From the NCBI RefSeq assembly GCF_021917145.1, contig NC_061064.1, forward strand, positions 5,906,091 through 5,970,090: a stretch of DNA of 64,000 bases, read 5' to 3'. This document shows, piece after piece, positions 23,401 to 34,998 of the stretch. The stretch's first letter is position 1. Each line of letters starts with the position of its first letter. The notes below the pieces were generated by a model. That model was not told the origin of the DNA. It was given only the letters and a program-made list of their open reading frames with translations, and did no database searches. The DNA is from Hypomesus transpacificus. Taxonomy: Eukaryota; Chordata; Actinopteri; Osmeriformes; Osmeridae. The translations under genes were made by a program, and so were the position numbers.

Positions 23401-26400
23401 ATGTACAGTTCACCTGACTTCAAAAAGGTGACATTCGGTCTTTGGCTGTCTTGCTTGCTTCTCATATCGAAATTAATCGATGGATCACCTGTATCAGTTG
23501 TTGAGAGTCCATCCGAAAACAGTGCAGAGGTGAGTTTTGTACCCAATAATGAAAGAATACCCTCATGGATATGATTTTCTTTAGTCTCGTACAATGTATA
23601 AACTGTTCGGAAACTAACTTTTTCTGCGATTAAATTTCGGGTTATTGCCCATCCAAATGTAGTCTCTTGTACTAGAACAAGAAAAGTCGTTTAGTTGTTT
23701 AATGTCTTCGATAGAATTTAACTTACAGCCGTATACCAGTTGAATTTCTCAATGACCCAAACCTTTACAAATACACTGGGACAAGTATAAACTGCCCCTG
23801 ATACTCAAAGTCTTACCACGTTTTTGTGGCTGAAAAGGTTTTTGTGATCATTTTACTATTCCTGGGTAAACATACCTTGAAGGTGGTTGGCTTAGTCAGA
23901 GAGTATTATGGCTTTGCACATAAAACCCAGTTTGTTTCTGACCTCAGCTTGCCTGCCTTCCCTGACCTTAAGTCTCTGTAAAGCTGCCCTCTGGATTCCT
24001 CCACTGGTCTCACAGCCAATACAACATTACACTCTCTGTTGCCCAGGGTAAGGGTTGTCTGACACCATTTCCCCAAACCACATGACCTGTGTGACATGGG
24101 AAAATGCTAGGACTATATGACCGACAGTGACTGAGCCTTCTCGTAGCTGTGAACACAGCTCCAATTTAGATGTTGTTTTTAAAATTATTATTCAAAGACA
24201 ACACCTTTGCCACGAAACTCACTGGATATATTCTACATATGGTAAAGAGTTTGGTTCTGGCATTTTTAGCATGCCTTTACTGTGGGAACTCACAACTCCA
24301 CTTGACCTATCACCACTCAAATTGTATAGTGAAAAGCCAATTTAAGTGTTAGTATTATATCAGTATTATATGTTTCATGAAAATAGAGGCTCCATTCCAC
24401 AAAGCATATTTCCAAGGAAGCAGGGTTACAGTTCTTGGCATTTAAATGGTCCCAGGCATTATTGTTATATTTATATCAAATCAATATCCTGTTCTTTTTC
24501 AAAAGTATTTGGCAACAAAGACATGTATTTTTGGAAGTACATATTTGTTTGTCTGTGTCCTCAGAAGTCATGTTTTATTAGTCCATTGTACAAGCCATTC
24601 CCTGGGGTTGGTGTCATTTCATGTTACAGTTACAGTCTGTAAACACATTTTAAGTGGAGCTTTTGATAAACACATGTGTTGCATGCTCCTTGTAGTCTAG
24701 CTTTAAAATGTCAGCCTAATTGCCTTGGCAACAAAGACATGTATTTTTGGAAGTACATATTTGTTGGTCTGTGTCCTCAGAAGTCATGTTTTATAAGTCT
24801 ATTGTACAAGCCATTCCCTCATGTTGGTGTCATTTCATGTTACAGTTACAGTCTGTAAACACATTTTAAGTGGAGCTTTTGATAATAGCTTTAAAATGTC
24901 AGCCTAATTGCCTTGTTTATTGCACCAACCAAACCAGACATTTTTCAGTTTGAAAGGATATTGTCATTTTATGAAAGAACATGAAAGGCCTGGTGTCACC
25001 CTGTCTCCAGCTCTCACGTGCTAAAATATGGAGTTGCTGGACGGAGTCTCTACTTGATTGCTCTCACACCTCATTTTGTAACTTACTGTAGCATTGCTAG
25101 TCATATGTTAATAGGTAAGGGTCAAGATGTGGTCTGATTGGTTGTTATGGGGTATAAAGGGAATTGTGAAGCATTGTTCTGTGGATTCTTCATCTCCTGA
25201 GGGCTTCTCCTCAGCTCTGGCTTGTCCTACTCCTTCTCCTTGCTCACCTCTTACTCTTTCTCTGATTGACAATCATCCAGGTAGAGGAGAGAAGATTTAA
25301 AACCTTCATTTTGTAACATGTTTGCCTTTGCATTTAATCTTCCTTTGAGTCAAATAACTGTAATTCCATTGGTATTGGCATAATTTGGTTAATGTTACTG
25401 TAATACACTATTCAGTAAGTTTCCCCTTTTCCTTTAAACCTAGGGGAATAGTTTTGGTTGTTGGCCAATAGTTAAACCGCTTACAAACACTGTCATCCTT
25501 TAAGTTAAAACTAGTCTACGCTAACTTTTAAATGTAAGTCCATAACCTTAGGGTAAGTATAACACTGTACATTGTCTTTAGTATGTTACAATTTTAAAGG
25601 AATGTATGGGACCTCTTAAAATCAACTTCTGATTTCTGCGTCAATGTTACCCGTGTGCTGTTTTCTTCAACAAAGCTTCTGGAAATCCAACAAAGAAGTA
25701 ATCTGTGTTTGCCTGTGGTCTGGGCCTGTGACTGGATGAGCCCATGGTATTAAAGCTGAACGCTGTCTCTCCTCTCTGCCCAGCTGTGCTGGCTGTTTTC
25801 CATCAGGCAACCATTTAAGGGACCGAGCACACCACTGAGAGCCCAAAGGAGGACTACCCATTAGCCAGACCACTACTTTCCATCCCACAATGCACTGTAT
25901 CGGCCTCCAGCTGGGCATGGGAACAGTGCTAGCGACCCTCATGGGGCTAATTAATCCGGCTAGCTCGCTTTCCACCATAAACATCTCTGTTAGCGGTGAG
26001 AAAGTTTCTTATGGCATTTGAGGTGTTAGCATCTGCCGAGCTAGCCTCCCTTAATCTCCTCTGATTACGCCACTTAGCCCCTCACTTATGTCCTTGGTTG
26101 GATCCAGCTAGTGGTTGATGAAGTTCGTGGTTGTTTCATGTTAGCTCTCCACTTAATCCTTTCCCTTTGACCAGATGTCTGGTCTTTGGTGTTCCCAACT
26201 GTTCCTTATTTACATTTACATTTAGTCATTTAGCAGACGCTCTTATCCAGAGCGACTTACAGTAAGTACAGGGACATTCTCCCCGAGGCAAGTAGGGTGA
26301 AGTGCCTTGCCCAAGGACACAACGTCATGTGCACTGGCCGGGAATCGAACCGGCAACCTTCAGATTTCTAGCCCGATGCTCTACCCGCTCAGCCACCTGA

Positions 26401-29400
26401 CTCCCATTTATTATTATTATTTATTTATTTATTTATGTAGTCGTATTTGGAAGTGTGCCATGAATGGACTAGTTTGCCTTTCTGTTTTTACCATAGAATT
26501 TTCTAAAGAAATATGGATACCTGGAGGGGAAAGACCATCACAAACACAATGCTGTTGAGGTCAACACAGCTCTCAGGTAAAGACATTAAAGGTGTCATGT
26601 TCAACCTCTTCGGAGCTCTTTCACCCTCATGTTCCAAAAAGGCATCATTTAAGTAATTGAAATGATAAGTTGAGTGCTAAATGACTAGGTTCTCTGCTAA
26701 ATACCGTGTGGGGGAACCTGTGGATTCTTAGTGTAAACATATTTTAAGTATACTGACATTCAAAAAGCATTAACAGAAGCTTTAAGCGTGCCCCTGCAGT
26801 TCCCTAGTCGTACTTGAATGAAAAAGCAAGCACATTTCTCTGTTTTCACAGTTGCATTGGGGTTTAGTCTGTGGCCTATATGGGAAGAAAATCTGTCCCA
26901 TTTAAAAGATTTATCGAAATGTATCCAATGTTTACGTTATATTGGAAAAACAAAGGCTTAATTTCCTTAATGGGAAAAGCAGAGTGCTATTGGAGCCTGG
27001 TATTTATCCAGGTGATATTAGTATTATGACTGACATTGTTTACACTAACGTTTAGACTATATGCATTTCACACGACACGCTTTTCGCATTTAAGGCGAGA
27101 TGAATGTATTTTTTCTTTAAGGAGAAGTGCTTTCATGTTCCGCATAAAGCTCTTAGCAATCGTGTCTGTGTGATTATGTGAGCACGTAGCAATACATTGT
27201 GTTCGCTGGGGACCTTCCCTGTATGCTGTTCAAGCATTCTATACATCTGTTATACATGACTACGCATCCTTTCATCACTCATGTGTCTTCCTCTCCCATT
27301 TTTTTTCCTGGTTGCTTTTCAGGGAGTTCCAGTGGCTCAGCCATCTACCGGTCACGGGGCGGCTGGATGGTGCCACAGAGCGTCAGATGGCAGTGCCCAG
27401 GTGTGGGGTGAAGGACGACAGGGGCCAGAGTGCCTGGGCCCAGCGTGTCAACGCCATCTTCCTGGGGGATGCAGCCACCGACAGAGGAAACCTGCGCAGG
27501 AAGCGCCACATCCCCCTAGGTTAGTGGACTTCTGGATATCTGGCTGCAGAGGTGGGCCAGTGTCATCTAGCCCAGATCAGTTGGGTTGTAGAGGGGGCTG
27601 TGCCCTTGTTTGAAGAAGGCCTCAGCACAAAATGTGACATGGGATCTGTTGGAATTAGGGTTAGGGATCTGATTTACTTACATATCGTGCCTAAATGATA
27701 TGTAGACACAACATTTACAGCAATGTCTGGATTGAGGAGGTCAAAAATGTCCCCCATGCCATTTATTTCCATTAGTAGTGCTTTAACTCTTGATTGTTTT
27801 GATTCTAATCACATAACGTCAGGAATAACTTTATAGATGTTCGATGTCTGATTTGGTTTCCCTTCCAATAAGAGTAACAGAAAATCGAGTTGTTGTAGCT
27901 GTAGTTCAGGTTACACAACATTCGGAATCATTTATTGACCATGAGCGATTTCACGTATCTTCACTTGTCTGTGGGAAGCAAGGCTCAAGTGATTACGAAA
28001 CTCCCTGCTTACAAAGCTACTCTTATCATTTATTTATGTTGAGCGAACTCCCAAATCTCAACTCCTCTGTGAGAAACCACTGGATAAATGATTAAGATAT
28101 CTGAAACTAACCAGTAAGCCAGCCTGTCCATCTGCCTCTTTACACAATGGAGTCCAACACTTCTCCACTGTGTTAGCGGTAGGTATTGCTGGGTATATGG
28201 AGATGTTTGTGGGTATCAGAGCACACAGCTAGCTGGGGAAGACATTCCACCATCCCCTCGGGTGACTGGTTAATGCTATAGGAATGTAGTCATCAAATAC
28301 CACTCAGCTTTGACTCAGTAAAATAACTGACAGCTGTGTGGATATGCTTGGAGAAGGATCAAACTTGAGGGTCCACTGAACAGATTATATTTCAGAGTAT
28401 CCATTGAAATAGTGTGTCTGGGTCATATTTTGTTGAGGTATTATTTGAGATCCTAAATCTGAACAGGAAATTGAAGCATAGAGTTATTTTCCTTTGCAGC
28501 CAACACTCACCAGTTCATGGTTCGAACTGAGGAAAAATGTGTATATGTGATATTGTAACCGTATCAATCCACAGTTATTCATCTCTTGTTCGTTCATGAA
28601 TGTTAAAATGTCTTCTTAGAAGGCCTTTGTAGCATTTATTTTTGTTATTATAATAAATAATAATTTGTAAATTTTACCAAATTTAACGCAAACTAGCCAA
28701 AAACCAAAACCAGTCGTCAAGAAGCTGCTACATTGCTGCGGCATTGCAGTAGTTCCACATTCCTCCTCTCTCATGTGTCCAGCTAACTGTTTGGCCAGTA
28801 ACACCTCAATACGGTCTGCTAAAATCTGTGGTAGGATGTGTTGAGTGCTAAGGCCGCCAAAGGTCAAATGCCCATCACAAAAATGAACCAACACAGCTCT
28901 ACTGTAACCACAGATGAGAAGTGGCACAAACGTCACCTGTCTTACCGGGTGGTGAACTGGCCTGCCCACCTCCCCCAGGGCCAGGTGGGCCTGGCTGTGC
29001 GCACTGCCTTCCAGCTGTGGAGCAACGTCTCTGCGCTGGTCTTCCGAGAGGTCACCCAAGGCTCAGCTGATATCCGACTGGCTTTTTATGAAGGGGAGCA
29101 CAACGATGGCATGGGGAATGCCTTCGATGGTCCAGGTGAGGACAACCGATACCCTGTTTAGTTCCAGTTTGGACTACATGCAGACCTAACCCTGGTTTTC
29201 CACAAGTCAACAGTGACAAACCGTAAGAAGCTTTACTAGCTACAAAATTCCAGCTGTTAGCGAAACGGTTCTTTCAACGTAGGCTCTGTGAAATATCCAG
29301 TGTTTTACTTCTTTGGATATTCTCTCTTCAGACCCATTTACTTTCTTTGTTAACCCACAGGGGGCGCCCTCGCCCACGCCTTCTTCCCCTGTCGAGGGGA

Positions 29401-32400
29401 GGCCCACTTCGACATGGCGGAGCGCTGGACGCTGAACGGGTACAAGGGCCACAACCTGTTCATGGTGATCGCGCATGAAATCGGTCACACCCTGGGTCTG
29501 GAACATTCCCCAGTGCGACACTCTCTCATGTCCCCCTACTACAAGAAGCTGGGCAAGGCCACAGTGCTGAGCTGGGACGACATCTCGGCTGTGCAGAAGC
29601 TCTATGGTACTGTCTCCAGGGTGTTAGGGATGCAGTGAAAACGGTTGAAATGTTCCTCTTAATCCTCCAATCCTGGATAAATCTCATTTAGAATCCTTAT
29701 ATATTTTTTTATTTTTTATTATTATTTATTTAATTTATTTTCCTTGTTGGTCCCTTCTGCATGCGTGTGTGTGTTCCCAGTGTCACCTCTTCCTGCATGC
29801 GTGTGTGTCACTGCAGCATGATAACATTTTCAAAACATTCTACCTTTATTCTCTTCTCTCTTCTCTTGTTTGAAAAGCTAAGTAGCCCTAATCTTATTTC
29901 CTGCTCCTTTAAATTTGATCTAATCTGATGCAGATTGAAGCCAAATGAATAGAAGCGTGAGCTCACGAGAAAAGACAGAACATCTGGAGGAGATAAGGCG
30001 TGGTCAGGTACAGGAGGAAGCAGGATCAGACCCGGGCCAGGGAGAGGAACAGACTGTACGGAAGGCACTTGTTGATTTTGCAATGCTATAAGCCCCCGAT
30101 GGGATCAAACTGGGTCAGATCTTCACCGTGTGCAAACCACACAGTACCGGCCACCTGCAGTGACATCACCCTTCCGTCCAATCCTGTTCATTCATAAACA
30201 GCATAAGGGTGATATGTTTCGTTTGTCACCCGCTAACGATGAATAGTCACCGTTCAAGTTCAAGTCTTTTATTGTCAGATGCACAGAACAACACAGGGTC
30301 AGACTGGGCACTGAAATTCTTAGGACAAGACAACGCAAAGCAACCTGGCATATACCTATCTAAGACAAGTGAAGTACAATAGTGCAATATTGCTGATATC
30401 GCTGTGTTTCAGTCACAGTTGTTGAAGGAATTGACCGATAAAAGTGTGAACTTCATGTTAGCCTCTGCTAAGCACCTTCATCTAGCTTACTTCTCAGTCC
30501 TCTCAGTCACAGACTACACCAGTGATGGTCAGTGTTTCCACCCTGACGTGTCAGAGTGCCCAGAGGGATGTCCAGAGATCACTGTATCCCATTTCCGGGC
30601 TTCCGGCAGCTGGAAACTGTTTGTCCGTCTCTTTTTTCCAGGCACTCACAACCTCTCAAAGACACTGTAAAGTAAACAAGCAGCAACGTTTCCAGTTAGC
30701 CTGCAAAGCAGAAAAGGCTAGACGCACTATGTCTCAATGTTATGTCTTGTTCTACTTAAGGATGTCAGGTTTATCTAATCTGTCTACCAGTGTTTGTGCA
30801 ATCTTTCACAAAAACAGAATGGGTGGGCAACACGAGACAAATCAACAGGGGAGACATGGTGTCTGTTGTCTTACGACCTTGGAAAGCCCCATGCTCTTTT
30901 GACTTCTTGGCGTCCCACTAACTGTTTTAAGTGCACTGCCAGAAGGTTGCCCTTATCTGTCCACGACCGTTCCTCTGGGTGTGTCCTGTCCCTGCTTACA
31001 TTGCTATTTTGGTTGGCATTTTTGAACTTGAATACGTGCTACATCCACCAGTACAACCACATCTCCAGCAAATCCAAATGTCTTGACTTGTTCCAGTGAT
31101 CCAAACCTCTGATACCCGTGTTCTTGCTGTCTCCGTTGGTCCGCAGGGAGGCCAGAGAGGGCCCAGGTGGTCCAGGTGCCTGGCTGGATGTTCAGCTCTT
31201 CCCTTCAGGACTGGGATCTGGCACAGGGGGGCGCTCGTGAGCCTGCCCCGCCTCCATACTGCAAGGGCTTCTTTGACGCCATAACCATGGGTACCGATCC
31301 TGCGGACACCCCTCCCCCCCCCATAGCATCCACTTTATCCATGTCCCACTCCCCCCTGCTTCTTTCCCGAGAGGACCTAAGACATGAAAGGATGTATCAG
31401 TCTCCTCCATAGATGGCTCACTGTCCACAACCATACTGTAGTGTGTCGTGGCCAGGGGCGTCGCTAGACTCACTTTTTACTGGGGCACGTGTGAAAATCC
31501 AAAGATTGAGTCTTAACAATGGACTTTATTAGTCAATGCAGTAATTTAGACTGATAATCCCGGATTTTTTTTTCGCAGCATCCCAGTCAACGCTTGTAAA
31601 ATCAAAGCAGTTAAACCGAAAACACAAACAGATGCATGCAGAATTCCATGTCAGCGCGCTCTTCTGAGCTTGCCAAATAGCCACTGCAGCACGCACACAG
31701 AAGTCCAGGTGTCGGACTCGGCAAGCAAGTCAGAATTGAGGTAGGCTAAGAAAACATGACAAAACTAAAGAACGTTTTTAAATGATAGTCCTCCCGATCA
31801 TCTTATTTTGACGAAAACATAAAAACAATATTACATGAAGCTCAAAAAACTGTAGGCCCGATTTGCGCTCAAATGAATGCGAAAAAAAATTTGCACGCTC
31901 GCATTAACTATTGATGTCCCTGAAAGCTGATATCAAACTTCCGTCCCTGAACTGTATAAAGTGGGTTAAGCAAGGGGAGTTTCTATAGCCTAGTAGTGCA
32001 TTGTGCGCAGCTAGCTTGAAAGAAAAAAAAGGGATAGGAATAGGGGCCTGTGCCCCAGTAGAGTTTTATGTCTAACAACGCCCCTGGTCGTGGCCTTCCA
32101 ACCCCAGTTGAGAACACCTTTCCAGCACCCTAAATAGGTCAAACGCTGCACACACATCGCTGGTGTATTCCAACATTGCTTTTATAAGAAGAGTAAGAAG
32201 GGCCGTACAGGTTATTGATTTGATTTGACTTGATTTGCGCAGGAGAGAAGTTTCACAAGATGGAAGCTGCCAGGAGGAGAGTTAACTAATCATGCTTCCC
32301 ATCATGTGGATCAGCGGTCTTCAACCTTGGTCCTCAGGGACCACTGTCCTGCATGTTTGAGATGTTTCCCTGCTCCAACACACCTGATTCAAATGATTGG

Positions 32401-33624
32401 TTCGTCATCAAGTTCTGCAGAAGCCTAGCAGGAAAACGTCTAAAACATGCAGGACAGTGGGCATTGAAGCAAGGGCGTAGGTTTGTTTTGAAATGTGGGT
32501 GGGACAGATTTTTTTATAACTGAGGAGGCAGTTAAATATGAATTTTTTTTAATAAAAGAACTTTAAAGAAACCTTCTACCCTGCCCTAAGGACTAGGGTT
32601 GAAGAGCACTGATGTAGATTACAGACAGTCAAGTAGCGCCATCTTGTGACCTGAAATTGAATGGACCCCGTTCATTTAACATGGGCAGGCACCCTGTCCG
32701 TTAGGGAACCGGAATTTGCAAATCATGTAGCTAAATCCCTATGATCAATGATGTTGTTCATCCCTCCATAACACAATCACATAGACACATTTAAGTGTGA
32801 CATACTTAGTTTGACTCGTCACATTGTCTGGGTTTTGTTTTTCCCTCAGACCAGAATGGCATCACTCTGGTGTTCCACGGGGGTCTCTACTGGACTGTGT
32901 CATCAGCGGGGGAGGTGAGTTCCCCTCGACCTCTACACAGTCGCTGGGCAGAACTCCCCCTCGCCATCGAAGCGGCTGCTTACTCCCTATTGGACAACAG
33001 GTTCTACTTTTTCAAAGGTAGTACACCAAAAGGTAGTATAGTATGATTATAAGTATGATGCCCGACTTTGAAATGTCCTGTGTCCAATCTCGACGGAGCT
33101 CAACTTTTGCGCGGGTGAAAGTTTGAAACAAGTGCAACCTCACAAAATCGGGATCTTTTCACCGATATTTTAGTGGTGCTATCTGCTGTCTCAACCTTCC
33201 CTCCCCCCTTCCATCCCTTTCTCCCTCAGGCAAACGAGTGTGGCGCTATGCCAACAGTACTCTGGAGCCTGGCTTCCCCATGCGCAGCAGCAAGCTTGGT
33301 CTCCCAGGCCACCCAGACTGTGCCTTCTACTACCCCCGACTGGGCCACCTTGTCCTGTTCAAGGGCCAGCGCTACTATGTCCTCAACCTGGGCACCCTTA
33401 GCCCCGAGCCCTATTATCCCCGCAGCCTGACAGACTGGAAAGGAATCCCCAAAGGAACCAATGGTGCCCTGAGTCATCCTGATGGCCAGGTGTTCTTCTT
33501 CAGGGAACAGGAGTACTGGAACTTTGACCCGGAGAAGGTGCAAGTGACAGGCGGAGGGAGGTGGGACAGAGAGTTGAGCTGGACTGGCTGTGGGAGACCT
33601 CTGGCGGGCAATGATATACTTTGA
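23401..33624 (+). CDS. mmp28: Matrix metalloproteinase 28 (epilysin), 8 exons
   Basis: Exons: 23401-23529, 26497-26576, 27323-27519, 28914-29135, 29361-29606, 31147-31290, 32850-33017 and 33230-33624. They close in frame at 526 residues (human 520). Order: signal peptide ([17 protein letters not shown]), propeptide with NFLKKYGYL, cysteine switch PRCGV (Cys97), furin site RRKR (128-131), catalytic domain and hemopexin domain. The zinc site is [11 protein letters not shown] (His248, Glu249, His252, His258). [39 protein letters not shown] and SPYYKKLG are epilysin-specific. The four-bladed hemopexin domain includes [10 protein letters not shown] and ends [12 protein letters not shown]. The RRKR site implies activation by furin in the secretory pathway and release as an active zinc endopeptidase. 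There is no membrane anchor. Introns carry a SINE and two hAT elements. Confidence 0.95.
24509..24914. repeat. Two-copy direct tandem duplication in mmp28 intron 1
   Basis: A segment starting TTGGCAACAAAGACATG at 24509 is repeated from 24725 with only a few substitutions. The first unit is about 215 bp. The second is shorter, because about 29 bases between GATAA and TAGCTTTAAAATG are missing. High identity suggests a recent duplication. Confidence 0.85.
25080..25330 (+). other. Promoter-like or LTR-like stretch in mmp28 intron 1
   Basis: GGTATAAAGG at about 25150 resembles a TATA box. About 30 bases downstream starts a CT-rich stretch with CTCCTGAGGGCTTCTCC. No coding exon follows. It could be an alternative promoter or part of an old LTR; I cannot choose. 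Confidence 0.25.
26209..26406 (-). repeat. Full-length tRNA-derived SINE in mmp28 intron 1
   Basis: On the minus strand it starts GGGAGTCAGGTGGCTGAGCG and has an A box (TGGCTGAGCGGG) and a B box (GGTTCGATTCC) with normal tRNA spacing. A body and the L2-type stem CGCTCTGGATAAGAGCG follow, then the tail AAATGACTAAATGTAAATG. This is the most complete of the SINE copies here. Confidence 0.88.
30247..30400. repeat. Possible dispersed repeat fragment
   Basis: TCAAGTCTTTTATTGTCAGA followed by CACTGAAATTCTTAGGACAAG resembles a family common in fish introns (TTTATTGTCAnATG..GAAATTCTTA). The assignment comes from memory of such repeats, not from a match inside this window. Confidence 0.35.
31453..32086. 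mobile_element. Non-autonomous hAT-type transposon with perfect 8-bp target duplication
   Basis: The 634-bp element starts CAGGGGCGTCGCTAGAC and ends GTCTAACAACGCCCCTG. The ends form an imperfect terminal inverted repeat of about 37 bp, with inner ends ACTGGGGCAC and GTGCCCCAGT. The 8 bases GTCGTGGC flank it on both sides (31445-31452 and 32087-32094). An 8-bp duplication and CAG..CTG ends are typical of hAT transposons. No transposase frame is present, so it depends on a partner. It lies in mmp28 intron 6. Confidence 0.9.
32312..32611. mobile_element. hAT-type MITE with long internal palindrome, interrupted by a second insertion
   Basis: The ends CAGCGGTCTTCAACC and GGTTGAAGAGCACTG are inverted repeats. 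The flanks ATGTGGAT (32304-32311) and ATGTAGAT (32612-32619) are an 8-bp target duplication with one change. CCACTGTCCTGCATGTTTGA and its inverted copy at about 32430-32458 make a large hairpin. A stretch from about 32464 (GGGCGTAGGTTTG..) interrupts the right arm and looks like part of another element. Confidence 0.75.
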
Positions 33625-33759
33625 CCACAAGAGGGAGGCAAAAAACTAAAAGGCACTTTGATGTACTGCAGGAAAAATGTTTACTTCATATTGAATTATA
33701 AATGAATGGTCATTACATATTAACAACCTAGGAACTGCTTTTCCCTTGTGGAATTTAAT

Positions 33760-33765
33760 AATAAA
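33760..33765 (+). terminator. Poly(A) signal AATAAA of mmp28
   Basis: Lies 136 bases after the mmp28 stop. A second AATAAA follows at 33828-33833, so two alternative ends are possible. Confidence 0.7.
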
Positions 33766-33839
33766 CAAAAAGAGGTGTTCCCAGAAGTATGTGTATTCTT
33801 AGACACAAACTAGCTTCATCAGGTCACAATAAAAGAAGA

Positions 33840-34998
33840 TTTGGTTACGGTCTCACAATTAATGTTTATTCAGTATTATTGAATTATATTCTGATAATAT
33901 TTAGTTTGAAATGGTTTGTTTTGTTTCATTCTTGACAATATTAAGCTCTCTGTATGAGTCATTGCCCAACTGTGGGCTATAAATTACATGTGGCTTTTTA
34001 GGCAAATGACTGGTGTCTGTTTTCTTTCCTTTTATTCAAAGAACAAATTCCTTTTAGGAATTAAACTCTTTAATTACATTTCTCAAAGAAATGACTCAAT
34101 GTTAGTTTTTAAAACGTAGGAACTGTAAATCTTAAGAACATGTCTTCCCTTATTCTCAAATGTTGATGGAAAACAATTTGCCTTATGGCAATGCAGTGAC
34201 ATTTCCCATTATAACATGTCTCAGGATTTTTAAGTTAATGTTGAAGGTAATGATTCCTTTTCGACCTTCAGGTGATTCTTCAGTATACCGTCAGGTGATT
34301 AAATAATCTTAACGCCCGTTTGGGTACATTGCCGCAGGCTTTAACACAATTACAATGGCCCAAGAGACAACAAATTTGAGTTGTGATCCTAGCTATTGTT
34401 GGTTGGTCTACCTCTGGTCTGTAACCTTCTTGATCCTGACACATAAAAAAGAGTAAAAACCCAATGGGAGGGTACTTCTTACATAGGCTATATAAAATGA
34501 ACCAAATGATGAAGACACATAATACTTCCCCTCCTTGTACATGTGGCGATAATGACTTAATAACCTTTTATTAGGTTTTATCATGCTGTGGAGCTACCTT
34601 TTGACAACCATAGAGTAGTCTTTTTTTCCAAGGTAGATCCCCTTGCTCGCATTACCAATATCTGAGCCTGAAAACGTTCAGTCTTTATCATCTGCTGCGC
34701 CGTCGAATTCTCAGAAACTTCTGTGAGTTGTAGCGCAGGCACGCTCTAGCAAGGCAATTCCACTATCTGGGAGGCAAAAGCCATAGCAACACGACAAAGG
34801 CAGGACCGCAAGATCACAGAATTATGTCTGTTGACATTGCAATTTTGTCTATGTTTCAATTGATTTATTGTTAATATTCGAGAAAGTACGCCGTCGCTTT
34901 TTTATTAGTCCCCACGCGCTTCTCAAAACTGTATGCATTCGCTTCACAGGTAGCGTTCTTTCCACCTTTCACACTTGAAGGAGCTCCTCACAAGGACC
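33840..34998. other. Intergenic region between mmp28 and col26a1
   Basis: AT-rich and without recognisable exons or strong repeats. The last 300 bases, which are more GC-balanced, should hold the col26a1 promoter and 5' UTR. I see no clear TATA box. Confidence 0.45.

Noticed and set aside
26300..26406. A tRNA gene, because of intact A and B boxes
   Set aside because: The tRNA-like head continues into a SINE body and L2-type tail, and the other copies share these. It is a SINE head.
34975..34998. Upstream extension of the col26a1 start
   Set aside because: The frame is open upstream but begins with TTG. The ATG at 34999 gives a proper signal peptide and matches the family length.
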